Notes: generated by a model not told the origin, from the letters alone. Shown: positions 52,364 through 61,567, numbered from the stretch's first letter. The stretch: DNA of 64,000 bases from Acidaminococcus hominis (GCF_900291475.1 NZ_OLMM01000005.1:183390-247389), one strand, 5' to 3'. A program made the numbers and translations.

Positions 52364-53590
52364 ATGGAAAAAAACAGCGGGGGTTGGGGAAACTATTTGC
52401 TGCCCATTGTGGCCGCCTGTCTGCTTTACGCCCTGAGCGGCGGTATCCGGGCGGTGTATGGGATTATGATCCGTCCGCTGACGGTATTGTCCGGAATTTC
52501 TTATGCGGACGCAGCTTTTGCTTTTGGCATTGCCCAGCTGCTGTACGGGCTGACCCAGCCCCTGTGGGGCGCCCTGGCCCTGCGCCGGGGGAGCCGGCCG
52601 GTGCTTTTGGCAGGGGCGGTGCTGATGGCCGCCGGCTTATTTTTGACGCCGCTGGCCCGGAGCACCGGGGAGCTGACCCTGTATTTGGGGATTATCCTGG
52701 CTTCCGGGACGGGCGCCCTGTGCTTTGGCCTGATTATGGGCACCCTGTCGCCCCTTTTGGGACCCCAGCGGGCCTCCGCCGTGTCCGGCATCCTGAATGC
52801 CGCTTCCGGCATTGGCAGCGCCTTTTTGTCCCCGGCCCTTCAGGGCATGAATGCGGCCTGGGGAATTGGCACCAGCCTCAGGGTGCTGGGCGGGGCCCTG
52901 GCCTGTATGGTGCTGGTAATCCTGTGGCTGTGCAGCCTGAAGCAAGCGGGAAAGCCCAGCAGCCAGGCTGCTGAAGAAGCGTCCCAGGAGGCCATCGGCA
53001 GTGTTCTTCGCCGGGCCTGGGGCACCTGGGCCTATAAGGCCCTCCTGATTGGGTTCAGCACCTGCGGGTTCCATATGGTCATTATCCAGACCCACCTGGT
53101 GCCCCAAATGGAATCCCTGGGGGTGCCGGGCAGTACGGCAGCCATGCTGTACACCGGCTTTGGGCTCACCACCCTTCTGGGGTCCATTCTGTCCGGCTTT
53201 TTCTGCCTGCGCTTTCCCCAACCCCGGGTGTTGGGGACTTTGTACGGGCTCCGGGTGGTGACGGTGGTGCTGTTCATGTTCCTGCTGCCCCAAAATACCC
53301 TGTGCCTGGGTCTGTTCACCCTGCTTTTGGGTTTTACCGGAGATGCTACGGTGACCCCTACCTCGGAAATCATCAGCCGGCGGTTTGGCCCGGCTTCCAT
53401 GGGTTTCCTTTTTGGGCTGACCTTTGTGTGTCACCAGATTGGGGGTTTTGTCAGTTCCTGGCTGGGGGGTATCCTGTTTACCCAGACCGGCAGCTACCAG
53501 ACCATCTGGCTGGCGGATGCGGTGCTGTGCGCCATCGCTTCCCTGGCCAGCTATTCCATTTCCCGGAGGGTTCCTGCTTTAGAAAAATAA
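52364..53590 (+). CDS. MFS transporter
   Basis: 408 residues, twelve predicted membrane segments of the major facilitator superfamily. The loop 2-3 region reads GLTQPLWGALALRRGSRPVLLAG, the family A-motif area. Start MEKNSGGWGNYLLPI at 52364 has GGGGAGGGG upstream; an earlier in-frame ATG lies in the operator region. Divergent HxlR gene suggests inducible export or uptake of a small molecule. Resembles oxalate/formate-type or drug MFS proteins; substrate not assignable. Terminator follows. Confidence 0.82.
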   Translation: MEKNSGGWGNYLLPIVAACLLYALSGGIRAVYGIMIRPLTVLSGISYADAAFAFGIAQLLYGLTQPLWGALALRRGSRPVLLAGAVLMAAGLFLTPLARSTGELTLYLGIILASGTGALCFGLIMGTLSPLLGPQRASAVSGILNAASGIGSAFLSPALQGMNAAWGIGTSLRVLGGALACMVLVILWLCSLKQAGKPSSQAAEEASQEAIGSVLRRAWGTWAYKALLIGFSTCGFHMVIIQTHLVPQMESLGVPGSTAAMLYTGFGLTTLLGSILSGFFCLRFPQPRVLGTLYGLRVVTVVLFMFLLPQNTLCLGLFTLLLGFTGDATVTPTSEIISRRFGPASMGFLFGLTFVCHQIGGFVSSWLGGILFTQTGSYQTIWLADAVLCAIASLASYSISRRVPALEK

Positions 53591-53592
53591 AA

Positions 53593-53636
53593 CAGAAAGC
53601 CATGACGTTCCCTTTTGGGAGTGCCATGGCTTTTCT
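53593..53636. terminator. Bidirectional terminator
   Basis: AGAAAGCCATG with an inner GTTCCC pairs with GGGAG and CCATGGCTTTTCT, between convergent genes. Confidence 0.75.
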
Positions 53637-54586
53637 TACGTTTGGGGCAGGGCCTTGTCCGCTTTTTGGCCCGTTTGTTCCGGCCGGCCCTGGATGGCTT
53701 CCACCAGAAGGGGCACCAGGGAACGCAGGGGACTGTTTTCCTCATAGGCCAGGCCGATGGAACGATGGTTGTACCGGCTGCGGAAAGAGAAAAAGCGGAC
53801 GTGGTTGGTTTTGGGGTTGTAGTTTTGGGCCAGAACCCCGGGCAGGAAGCCCACCCCGTAATTATGGTTTACCAGGGAATACACCGTATCCAGGTTTTCC
53901 GAGGAATAGACGGATTGGGGCATGAAGCCAAAGTGCCGGCAGATTTTCAGGGCAGCCTTGTGCATCTTGAGCCCTTCCTTGGGCAGCACAAAAGGAAAAT
54001 GCTGGTAGGCCAACAGGTCGATTTTCCCGTCCTTCAGGGCGGTGGGAAGCAGGTCCAGGGCTTCCTTGTTTTCTTCGCTGAAGGCAAAGAGAATTTCTTC
54101 TTCTCCCAGGCTCACAAAGGAAACTTCCTTGTGGGTTACAGGAGCCGGGAAAATCCCAAAGTCCAGTTTGCCCTGGAGCATCTGGCTTTCCAGAAAATGG
54201 GATTCCCCGTCCACAATCTGGATGTGGTAGGCGGGCAGGCATTTCCGGATGCTTTGGAGGAAGGGGGTCAGGAACCACTTCCCGTAGAACTGGGATACGC
54301 CGATGCTGAGCTGCTTCTTTTCATCGTTGCACCAGTGGCGCATGGCCTGCTCCAGCCCCTGCATCTGCTTTAGGATTTCCTGGCCCTGCTGGATATAATA
54401 CTGGCCGGCAGGGGTCAGTTCCACGTGGGTCCGGGTCCGGTAGAACAGGGCCACGTTCAGGCTTTTTTCCAGCCTTTTGATATATTGGCTCAGGGCCGGC
54501 TGGCTGATGAACAGCAGCTGGGCAGCCTGGGAAAAGCTTTTGGTTTTGGCCACGGCGGCCACGTACTCCAAATCACGGCTATCCAT
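53636..54586 (-). CDS. LysR-family regulator of the aconitase operon
   Basis: 316 residues. Winged helix MDSRDLEYVAAVAKTKSFSQ then AAQLLFISQPALSQYIKRLE, and an effector domain. Divergent from the aconitase-lactonase-carrier operon, 152 bases away, with a T-N11-A-like inverted repeat in between. Classic LysR arrangement, so it is the likely local activator, perhaps responding to a tricarboxylate. The second LysR of the cluster (59410-60267) is only distantly similar. Confidence 0.9.
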   Translation of the reverse strand: MDSRDLEYVAAVAKTKSFSQAAQLLFISQPALSQYIKRLEKSLNVALFYRTRTHVELTPAGQYYIQQGQEILKQMQGLEQAMRHWCNDEKKQLSIGVSQFYGKWFLTPFLQSIRKCLPAYHIQIVDGESHFLESQMLQGKLDFGIFPAPVTHKEVSFVSLGEEEILFAFSEENKEALDLLPTALKDGKIDLLAYQHFPFVLPKEGLKMHKAALKICRHFGFMPQSVYSSENLDTVYSLVNHNYGVGFLPGVLAQNYNPKTNHVRFFSFRSRYNHRSIGLAYEENSPLRSLVPLLVEAIQGRPEQTGQKADKALPQT

Positions 54587-54690
54587 AGGTACCTCCTCTT
54601 TGGCTTATAACTTTGTATTATAGACTGATTATAATATAGTATTATACAACCCTTGGGGAAAATAGTAAAGTGTAGGCAAGAAAAGTGAGA

Positions 54691-54717
54691 ATTGCGTGAT
54701 AGTTTGCATAACGCAAT
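54691..54717. promoter_or_regulatory. Candidate LysR site upstream of the aconitase operon
   Basis: ATTGCGT (54691-54697) and ACGCAAT (54711-54717), a 7-base inverted repeat with a 13-base centre. It lies 22 bases before the aconitase ATG. A second AT-rich inverted repeat (TATTATA/TTATAATA) lies near 54630-54656. Confidence 0.55.
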
Positions 54718-54738
54718 GGGGGTAAAGGAGAGAGTATC

Positions 54739-56688
54739 ATGGCTTTAAATTTGACGCAAAAATTATTGCAGGCCCATCTGGCCAAACCGGCGGAACTGGT
54801 GCCGGGTAATGAAATCGAACTGACGGTGGATCAGACCCTGACCCACGATATCAATGCGGTCATGTCCTACCTGGCCTTTGAGGCCCTGGACCTGGACCGG
54901 ATCCGCACCAAGCTGTCCGTCAGCTACATTGACCACAATCTGCTGCAGATCGACAACAAGACCCCGGACGACCATATCTACCTGCAATCCATCGCCCAGC
55001 GTTACGGCCTGGTGCTGTCCAAGGCCGGCAACGGCATCTGCCATACCCTGCAATACAGCCGTTTTGGCAAGCCGGGAGCCATGCTCCTGGGAGGCGACAG
55101 CCATACGCCCAGCTGCGGCGCCCTGGGTATGCTGGCCATTGGGGTAGGGGGCATGGATATTGCTGTAGCCCTGGCAGGTTTCCCCTACGTGCTGAAAATG
55201 CCGAAAATCGTCAAGGTGAACCTGAAGGGTCATCTCCAACCCGGTTCTGCGGCCAAGGATATCATTCTGGAAATGCTGCGCCGCTGCACCGTGAAGGGCG
55301 GGGTTGGCAAAATTTATGAATACGTAGGAGAAGGGGCCAAAACCCTGTCCATTCCGGAACGGGTGACCATCACCAATATGGGGGCCGAACTGGGTGCTAC
55401 CACTTCCGTCTTCCCGGCGGATGAACAGGTGCACCGCTTCCTGAAGGCCCAGGGCCGGGAACAGGATTACACCCCTTGGGAACCGGATGAAGGCTGTTCC
55501 TACGATGAAGAAATGGAAATCGACCTGGATACCCTGGAACCCCTGGTGGCTTGTCCCCATATGCCGGACAATGTGATGAAAGTGGCGGACGTGCCCAAGG
55601 TGCCGGTACAGCAGGTGTTCATCGGCAGCTGCACCAACGGTTCCTACAGCGACTTCAAGAAAGTGGCGCTGGTACTCAAGGACCACAAAATCTGCCCCAC
55701 GGTGAGCCTGGTGCTGGGCATCAGCTCCCGGCAGATCTACCTGCGGCTGATGCAGGACGGCGTCCTGGCAGAGCTGCTCAATGCCGGCTGCCGGCTGACG
55801 GAACTGGCCTGCGGACCCTGCTGCGGCATCGGCATTGCGCCCCCCAGCAAAGGCATTGCAGTCCGGACCTCCAACCGGAACTTCAAGGGCCGGAGCAGCA
55901 CGGCGGATGCCAGCCTGTACCTGGTAAGCCCTGAAGTGGCTGCAGCTACGGCCATTAAAGGGGAACTGGCCCTGCCCCAGGACGTGATGGACGATGTATC
56001 CGTACTGGCCCAGGTTCAGGAACCGGACAGCTATCCCATCAACGACAACCTGTTCCTGCTGCCGCCGGAAGATGGCAGCAAGGTGGAAATCGTCCGGGGC
56101 CCCAACATCAAACCCCTGCCGGTAGCCGAACCGCCGGAAGAAACCCTGGAAGCCAAGGTCAGCCTGAAAGCCCGGGACAATGTGTCCACCGACGATATTA
56201 CCCCGGCCAGCGCCCAATTTTCTTCCATGCGGTCCAATATGCCGGCCATGGCCCAATATGCGTTCTGCCGCTACGACCCTGACTTTTCCAAACGGGCCCA
56301 GGCAGACGGCAAGAGCTTTATTGTAGGCGGGGAAAACTACGGCCAAGGTTCCTCCCGGGAACACGCCGCCATTACCCCCATGTACCTGGGCGTCAAAATG
56401 GTGATTGCCAAGAGCTTTGCCCGGATCCATAAGCAGAACCTGATCAACCATGGGGTTACCCCGGTGGTCTTTGTGGACCCGGCGGCCTACGACGGCATTG
56501 ACCTGGACGACACCTTCCATATCGACAACCTGCGGGAGCAGATGAAACAGAAATTGATTACCGTAAAAAATATCACCAATGGCACCCAATTCCAGGTTCG
56601 TCTGGAAGTGTCCGACCAGGAAGTAGAAATCCTGCTGGCCGGCGGCAAACTGCGCTTCTACAAAGCCAAGCTCCACGGCCACGCCTAA
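54739..56688 (+). CDS. Aconitate hydratase, compact type
   Basis: 649 residues, the shorter monomeric aconitase found in many anaerobes. Cluster cysteines are C298 in IGSCTNGSY, C358 and C361 in ACGPCCG. Other family blocks are GGDSHTPSCGALGM near 114, NRNFKGRSST near 380, DDITPASAQFSSMRSNMP near 480 and GENYGQGSSREHAA near 535. It interconverts citrate, cis-aconitate and isocitrate. AAGGAGAG precedes the ATG. First gene of a three-gene operon with a lactonase and a MatC-like carrier. In this setting it may act on the product of the isomerase gene at 60406 and not only as a TCA enzyme (inference). Confidence 0.93.
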   Translation: MALNLTQKLLQAHLAKPAELVPGNEIELTVDQTLTHDINAVMSYLAFEALDLDRIRTKLSVSYIDHNLLQIDNKTPDDHIYLQSIAQRYGLVLSKAGNGICHTLQYSRFGKPGAMLLGGDSHTPSCGALGMLAIGVGGMDIAVALAGFPYVLKMPKIVKVNLKGHLQPGSAAKDIILEMLRRCTVKGGVGKIYEYVGEGAKTLSIPERVTITNMGAELGATTSVFPADEQVHRFLKAQGREQDYTPWEPDEGCSYDEEMEIDLDTLEPLVACPHMPDNVMKVADVPKVPVQQVFIGSCTNGSYSDFKKVALVLKDHKICPTVSLVLGISSRQIYLRLMQDGVLAELLNAGCRLTELACGPCCGIGIAPPSKGIAVRTSNRNFKGRSSTADASLYLVSPEVAAATAIKGELALPQDVMDDVSVLAQVQEPDSYPINDNLFLLPPEDGSKVEIVRGPNIKPLPVAEPPEETLEAKVSLKARDNVSTDDITPASAQFSSMRSNMPAMAQYAFCRYDPDFSKRAQADGKSFIVGGENYGQGSSREHAAITPMYLGVKMVIAKSFARIHKQNLINHGVTPVVFVDPAAYDGIDLDDTFHIDNLREQMKQKLITVKNITNGTQFQVRLEVSDQEVEILLAGGKLRFYKAKLHGHA

Positions 56689-56706
56689 GCTAAAGGGGAA
56701 GAAATC

Positions 56707-57771
56707 ATGGAAAATAAAAAAGTAACTTACGCCTATATTGGCTGCCGCACTACGGAAAAGAGAAATGCCCGGGGTAAGGGCATCTCCTGTTATACCATTG
56801 ACGAACGGGGAGTCTGGAAGCTTAAAAATATTACCAAAACCATGGATAACCCGTCCTATCTGGCCTTTGACCGGACGGAACAGTTCCTGTACACCGTCCA
56901 CGGGGATTTTCACGAAGTCAGCGCTTTCCGCATTGAGGAAAACGGCAATCTGACCTTCCTCCAGACCCTGCACGGCATCGGCCAGAACCCGGTGCATCTG
57001 GTGCCCTCCCTGGACAACCGGTTCCTGTTTGTAGCCTCCCTCCAGGGCGGCTGCGTGGCTTCCCTGCCCCGGCGGGAAGACGGTACCCTGGGTGACCCGG
57101 TTTGGGTGGAACACCTGGAAGGCTGCGTGGAAGGGGGCGTTTCCCACGCCCACCAGTGCCTTCTGGACCATACGGGGAACTTCCTCTTGGTGCCCACCCA
57201 GGGCCGGAAAGTGGGCTACGAACGGGTTTGGGTGCTGAAGGTGGACCAGGCTACGGGAAAACTGTCCCGGGCCAGCTGGGTGGAAGCCCGGACCTACGCA
57301 GAACCCCGGCATATTGCCCTGACTGAGGACAACAAGCGGGCCTATCTGGTCAACGAAAAGGGCAACGCCGTTACCTTCTACGACTTTGACGATGCAGCCG
57401 GCGTCCTGACGCCTCGGCAGATCAAAACCACTCTGCCGGATACGTATACCGGCCAGGGCCAGGCCAGCGCTGTGCTGGTGTACCCGGAAGGCCCCTTTGT
57501 GTACGCCTCCAACCGGATCCACGAAAGCCTGGCTTCCTACCGGGTGGATGAAGCTACGGGCTATCTGCACCCTACGGGCTTTGTGTCTTGTCAGGGCCTG
57601 ACGCCCCGCTTTATGACCTTCAGCCCGGATAACCGGCAGCTGGTGGTGGCCAATGAAGACAGCGATACGCTGAAATTCTTCGCCATCGACCCGGATACGG
57701 GACTATTGGACTATACCGGGGTTACCGTACCCACGGAAAGCCCCACCTGTGTCATTTTCTGTTCCCGGTAA
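56707..57771 (+). CDS. Beta-propeller lactonase (Pgl/YbhE family)
   Basis: 354 residues, seven-bladed propeller lactonase family (COG2706), whose founding member is 6-phosphogluconolactonase. Repeated blade motifs are visible: VTYAYIGCRTTEKRNARG, LAFDRTEQFLYTV, HLVPSLDNRFLFVASLQGG, ALTEDNKRAYLVNEKGNAV, and FMTFSPDNRQLVVANEDSD. No oxidative pentose phosphate genes are adjacent. It sits between an aconitase and a carrier and so probably opens another lactone, perhaps of a hydroxy-tricarboxylate. It lies 18 bases after the aconitase and 12 bases before the carrier gene. Confidence 0.85.
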   Translation: MENKKVTYAYIGCRTTEKRNARGKGISCYTIDERGVWKLKNITKTMDNPSYLAFDRTEQFLYTVHGDFHEVSAFRIEENGNLTFLQTLHGIGQNPVHLVPSLDNRFLFVASLQGGCVASLPRREDGTLGDPVWVEHLEGCVEGGVSHAHQCLLDHTGNFLLVPTQGRKVGYERVWVLKVDQATGKLSRASWVEARTYAEPRHIALTEDNKRAYLVNEKGNAVTFYDFDDAAGVLTPRQIKTTLPDTYTGQGQASAVLVYPEGPFVYASNRIHESLASYRVDEATGYLHPTGFVSCQGLTPRFMTFSPDNRQLVVANEDSDTLKFFAIDPDTGLLDYTGVTVPTESPTCVIFCSR

Positions 57772-57783
57772 GGAGGATGCAGC

Positions 57784-59043
57784 ATGGATTTAGGTATCTT
57801 ATCCCTGGTTTTGCTGGTAGTGGCCATTGTTATCGGTTTTTTCCGGAAGGTCAATGTGGGCCTGGTTTCTCTGACCCTGGCCATGCTTTTGGGGCGTTTT
57901 GCCGGCCTGAAGGACAGCGTGATCCTAAACGGCTTTAAGCCTAATCTGTTTATTACCCTGATGGGGGTTACCCTGCTGTTCAGCATCCTGAACAACAATG
58001 GCACCATCGAGCTGCTGGCCAAGAAGATTGTGGCCCTGGCCGGCAAGAACAATTTCCTGATTCCCATTGCCATTTTCCTGATTGGCTTTGGCCTGACCAC
58101 CATTGGCCCGGGGTCCATTCCCATTCTGGCCATTATGCCGGCCTTTGCCATTCCCATTGCCAAGGTGCACGGGTACAACCCGCTGATGCTGGCCATGATT
58201 GGCTGCTTCGGCTGTTTTGGGGGCCGGATGTCCCCCATTACCCCGGAAGGTATCCTGACCTATGATTTTCTGACTGCGGGGGGCCTGGATGCGGCGGCTG
58301 CTGTACAGCCCATCTATACGGCCCAGACCATTACCGGCGTGATTATGGCCATTGCCGCCTTTGTGTACTACAAGGGCTATAAGACCAATCCGCCGGCAGA
58401 AGGGGAAGCTGCCCTGAAGGAAAGCTTTACCCCCGGCCAGTGGCTGTCCCTTTTGGGCCTGATTGTCATGGCGGTGCTGGTTATTGCCTTCAAGTTCAAT
58501 GTGGGCCTTACCTGTTTTGCCATCAGCGGTTTCCTGCTGGTGTGCCATGTGGCCAACGAAAAGCAGTGCCTCCGGGCCATTCCCTGGGGCGTGCTGATTA
58601 TGGTTTCCGGGGTTAGTGCCCTGATGAACATCGTTATCCTGACCGGCGGCATTACCACCCTGACCAAGGCCCTGTCCCAGCTGATGAATCCCCACATTGC
58701 CCCGGCTGTGATGGCGGCAACGGCGGGCATTATGAGCCTGTTTTCCTCCGGCCTGGGCGTGGTGTTCCCCACCCTTTTGCCTACGGTGGTGGGCATTGGC
58801 CAGACCGTTGGGGTAAACCCTCTGGAGCTGGCTTCCATGGTGGTTATTGGCGGTACCATTACCGGCATCAGCCCCATTTCTACCACCGGCGGCCTGATTA
58901 TGGCCACCCTGATGGCGGAAGACAGCAGTGACAAGCGGGACGAAGAAATGAAGCTGTTTATGGAACTGACCTTCTGGGCCCTGGGCATCCTGGTGGTGCT
59001 GACGGTGGTATCCGGCATCGGTTTCTACAACCTGATTTTCTAA
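57784..59043 (+). CDS. MatC/SLC13-like dicarboxylate or tricarboxylate carrier
   Basis: 419 residues, eleven or twelve membrane segments. N-terminal half matches the MatC type: VVAIVIGFFRKVNVGLVSLTLAMLLGRF, then FGLTTIGPGSIPILAIMPAF and GCFGGRMSPITPEG. The second half has a repeat-like GGTITGISPISTTGGLI, the ion-transporter superfamily clamshell motif. AAGGAGG precedes the ATG. Last gene of the aconitase operon. Malonate, C4-dicarboxylates and tricarboxylates are all known for this superfamily; the neighbouring genes point to a tricarboxylate. Repeat copy C begins nine bases after the stop. Confidence 0.85.
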   Translation: MDLGILSLVLLVVAIVIGFFRKVNVGLVSLTLAMLLGRFAGLKDSVILNGFKPNLFITLMGVTLLFSILNNNGTIELLAKKIVALAGKNNFLIPIAIFLIGFGLTTIGPGSIPILAIMPAFAIPIAKVHGYNPLMLAMIGCFGCFGGRMSPITPEGILTYDFLTAGGLDAAAAVQPIYTAQTITGVIMAIAAFVYYKGYKTNPPAEGEAALKESFTPGQWLSLLGLIVMAVLVIAFKFNVGLTCFAISGFLLVCHVANEKQCLRAIPWGVLIMVSGVSALMNIVILTGGITTLTKALSQLMNPHIAPAVMAATAGIMSLFSSGLGVVFPTLLPTVVGIGQTVGVNPLELASMVVIGGTITGISPISTTGGLIMATLMAEDSSDKRDEEMKLFMELTFWALGILVVLTVVSGIGFYNLIF

Positions 59044-59051
59044 CCTATAAG

Positions 59052-59397
59052 AAAAAAGGGGCTGTGAAATAATACTTACCCCCGAAAGAAAAAACGGCTT
59101 GCGAGCTCAAAAGAGTTCGCAAACCGTTTTTTTGTTCGTTATGCCGTATCCAAACCTCAAAACTTCCTCAGTCAGTCCTGCGGACTGACAGCCCCTCCAC
59201 GCTTGGATGGGCCAGTCTTAGGCCTATACTGGTCGTGTGCTAAACGGATTTTGAGATGAAGTCACGGTATGTAAATACTAGTACTACCCCTTTTGTGTCA
59301 CTTGACCAGTAGAGGTCTGGAATGCTTCCTTCAAGCGTGAAGGAAGTGGCGCCGCAGGCGACGATAGAAGTTTCATTATTTCACACCCCTTTTTTTG
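59052..59397 (+). repeat. Dispersed structured repeat, copy C
   Basis: About 346 bases between the carrier and the second LysR gene (convergent). Ends GAAAAAAGGGGCTGTGAAAT and a near-perfect complement (one mismatch). Inner hairpins correspond to those of copies A and B with paired changes: GTCAGTCC/GGACTGAC and CTTCCTTCA/TGAAGGAAG. Confidence 0.88.
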
Positions 59398-59409
59398 TGT
59401 TTTTAAAAC

Positions 59410-60267
59410 TTAGGCAGGGCTCTCCAGCCGGTCCAGGAAAAGCTTTACCTGGGGGAGCAGGGCGTAGTCTTCCTGGTAGTACACGGTGGTGGTCCGGGTA
59501 AAGGGGGTACCGTCGTTAAACTGGAGGGGCATTTTCCAGAGCCCGTCTTCCCGGGACAGGCAGATCTCCGGCAGGATGGACCAGCCAATCCCCGCCGCAA
59601 TCATGGCCAGGCAGGCGGAGATGTCGTTGACCTGGATGGAATAGGCGTCCTCCTGGATATGCTGTTCCGTTTTCCAGCGCTGGATCCGGGCGGTAAAGGG
59701 CTTGTCCGAGGTCCGGTGGATGTAGGGCAGGTGGGAGAAGTCCCTGCCCTCATTTTCCCTGCTGGTTACGGCGTAAACCTTTTCCCGGGTCAGCAGCCGG
59801 CTGGCCCCGGACCAGGCAAAGGTCCCCCGGAGCACGGCCAGGGACAATTGGCCGGCTTGCAGCTTTTGGAACAGCTCCAGGCTTTGGCCGGTGGTGACGG
59901 CAATCTGCACGTCCGGGTAGTAGGTCATGTACTGCTTGAGCAGGGGCGGCAGGGTGTACCGGGCAAAATTTACGGAGACCCCCACCTTCAGGTGCCCGGC
60001 AATATGGCCCTGGGCAAACTGGGACAGGCTTTTGATCCGCAGGAGGGAAGCGGAAAGTTTATCCATTTCCTGGGCAATGCTGTCGGCCGAGGCGGTGGGA
60101 ATCAGCCCCTTCACCGTGCGGATAAAGAGGGGCGCCCCCAGTTCCTCCTCCAGCTTGTGCAGCCGTTTGGTTACGGCGGATTGGGTCATGTACAGGTCCT
60201 GGGCGGTTTTGGTGATGTTCTTGCTTTCCATCAGCTGCTGAAAAATCCGGATATCTCGTTCATCCAT
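59410..60267 (-). CDS. LysR-family regulator of the PrpF-hydratase operon
   Basis: 285 residues. Winged helix MDERDIRIFQQLMESKNITK and TAQDLYMTQSAVTKRLHKLE, then an effector domain with GIGWSILPEICL. Divergent from the prpF-like gene, 138 bases away, with an inverted repeat between. In E. coli the related ybhH gene is likewise divergent from a LysR gene (ybhD). Likely senses a tricarboxylate or its breakdown product. AGGAGGCAGC precedes its start. Confidence 0.9.
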   Translation of the reverse strand: MDERDIRIFQQLMESKNITKTAQDLYMTQSAVTKRLHKLEEELGAPLFIRTVKGLIPTASADSIAQEMDKLSASLLRIKSLSQFAQGHIAGHLKVGVSVNFARYTLPPLLKQYMTYYPDVQIAVTTGQSLELFQKLQAGQLSLAVLRGTFAWSGASRLLTREKVYAVTSRENEGRDFSHLPYIHRTSDKPFTARIQRWKTEQHIQEDAYSIQVNDISACLAMIAAGIGWSILPEICLSREDGLWKMPLQFNDGTPFTRTTTVYYQEDYALLPQVKLFLDRLESPA

Positions 60268-60298
60268 GGAAGCTGCCTCCTAAACATTCCAACTTAGA

Positions 60299-60320
60299 AT
60301 ATAAATTAAGGAAATTATAT
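60299..60320. promoter_or_regulatory. Candidate LysR operator
   Basis: ATATAA (60299-60304) and TTATAT (60315-60320) with ten bases between, in an AT-rich stretch upstream of a TATAAT at 60347-60352. Confidence 0.4.
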
Positions 60321-60346
60321 CATTTTTCATGATGGAAGAAAGCCCC

Positions 60347-60352
60347 TATAAT
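60347..60352 (+). promoter_or_regulatory. -10 element of the prpF-like operon
   Basis: TATAAT 54 bases before the ATG. There is no clear -35, which suits activation by the LysR protein. Confidence 0.5.
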
Positions 60353-60405
60353 GGGAATTGTAGAAAACGTGCTCGTAAGAACTGGATTTCAGGGGGGTAT
60401 AAACG

Positions 60406-61530
60406 ATGAATCAAGAACAAAGAAAGTTTCCCTGCGTATATATGCGGGGCGGTACCAGCAAGGCCGTATTTTTTCATAAGGAAGATCTGCCCCAGGAGGA
60501 ACGGGAATGGCCGGAAATCTTTTTGAAGGTGATGGGTACGCCGGATGTGAAGCAGATTGACGGAATGGGCGGCACGGTGAGCTCCACTTCCAAGGTGGCC
60601 GTGATTGCTAAGTCCCAGCGCCCGGGCGTGGACGTGGATTACCACTTCTTCCAGGTGGATATTGTGATTCCCCGGGTGGACGATTCCGCCAACTGCGGGA
60701 ATATTTCCTCGGCAGTAGGACCCTACGCCATTGATGAGGGCCTGGTGCCGGCTGTGGAACCCATTACTGTGGTCCGGGTGTACAACGAGAATACGAAAAA
60801 GGTCATCGAGGAACATGTCCGGGTCCAAAACGGCCATGCCTGCGTCAACGGGGATACGGTAATCCAAGGGGTGCCGGGCACCGGTTCCCGGGTGGACCTG
60901 TTTTTTGAAGATCCTGCCGGCGCCAAAACCGGCAAACTGTTCCCTACAGGGCAGAAAAAAGAAAGGCTGGACGTACCTGGCTACGGTTTCTGTGAAGTTA
61001 CCCTGATTGACTGCTCCAACCCGGTAGTGTTCATCAAGGCCGAGGACCTGGGCATCAAAGGGACGGAACTGACGGAGCTCAACCAGAACAAGGACGTTAT
61101 GGAACATATTGAGCGCATCCGGGGCCTGGCGGCAGTACGTATGGGCTTTATTACGGACTATATGAAAGCCCGCACCGAATCCACTTCTGCCCCCAAGGTA
61201 GCCATTATCAGTAGGCCCCAGGACTATAAGAACATGGACGGCCAGCTGGTGCCCAAGGAAACTATGGACCTGTGCGTCCGGGCCATTTCCGTGGGTATGC
61301 TCCACAAGGCCTATCCCATGACGGTGGCTGTAGCTACCGGTGCTGCGGCCAAGCTTCCCGGCACCATTGTGGCGGACTGCCTGGGAAATTTTGCAGGGTC
61401 CTGTATCCGGCTGGGGCACTCCAGCGGGGTTACGGAAGTAAACATGAAAATGGACGGAGAAAAGGTCCTCCAGGGCGGCGTAGTGAGAACGGCCCGCCGG
61501 ATTATGGATGGCTGGGTTTATATCCGTTAA
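60406..61530 (+). CDS. PrpF/YbhH-type tricarboxylate isomerase
   Basis: 374 residues, a PrpF-family (diaminopimelate-epimerase-like fold) protein. The family start is FPCVYMRGGTSKAVFF. Landmarks are IDGMGGTVSSTSKVAVI near residue 50 and the active-site type SANCGNISSAVG with C97. PrpF isomerises trans-aconitate or 2-methylaconitate to the cis form or a neighbour double-bond isomer. E. coli YbhH is a homologue beside a YbhJ-type aconitase, as here. Next gene starts 37 bases on. AGGGGGG-type site precedes ATG. Substrate could be trans-aconitate, methylaconitate or methylitaconate. Confidence 0.87.
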   Translation: MNQEQRKFPCVYMRGGTSKAVFFHKEDLPQEEREWPEIFLKVMGTPDVKQIDGMGGTVSSTSKVAVIAKSQRPGVDVDYHFFQVDIVIPRVDDSANCGNISSAVGPYAIDEGLVPAVEPITVVRVYNENTKKVIEEHVRVQNGHACVNGDTVIQGVPGTGSRVDLFFEDPAGAKTGKLFPTGQKKERLDVPGYGFCEVTLIDCSNPVVFIKAEDLGIKGTELTELNQNKDVMEHIERIRGLAAVRMGFITDYMKARTESTSAPKVAIISRPQDYKNMDGQLVPKETMDLCVRAISVGMLHKAYPMTVAVATGAAAKLPGTIVADCLGNFAGSCIRLGHSSGVTEVNMKMDGEKVLQGGVVRTARRIMDGWVYIR

Positions 61531-61567
61531 CGCTGGAAAAATACGAGAAAAACCAAAGGAGAACATC

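Noticed and set aside
54763-57570. A 935-codon open frame on the minus strand
   Set aside because: It runs antisense through the aconitase and lactonase genes, has no ribosome site and encodes His/Gln/Gly-rich nonsense. It is a GC-rich shadow frame, as are similar frames opposite pyc, ilvB1, ilvB2 and the activase gene.
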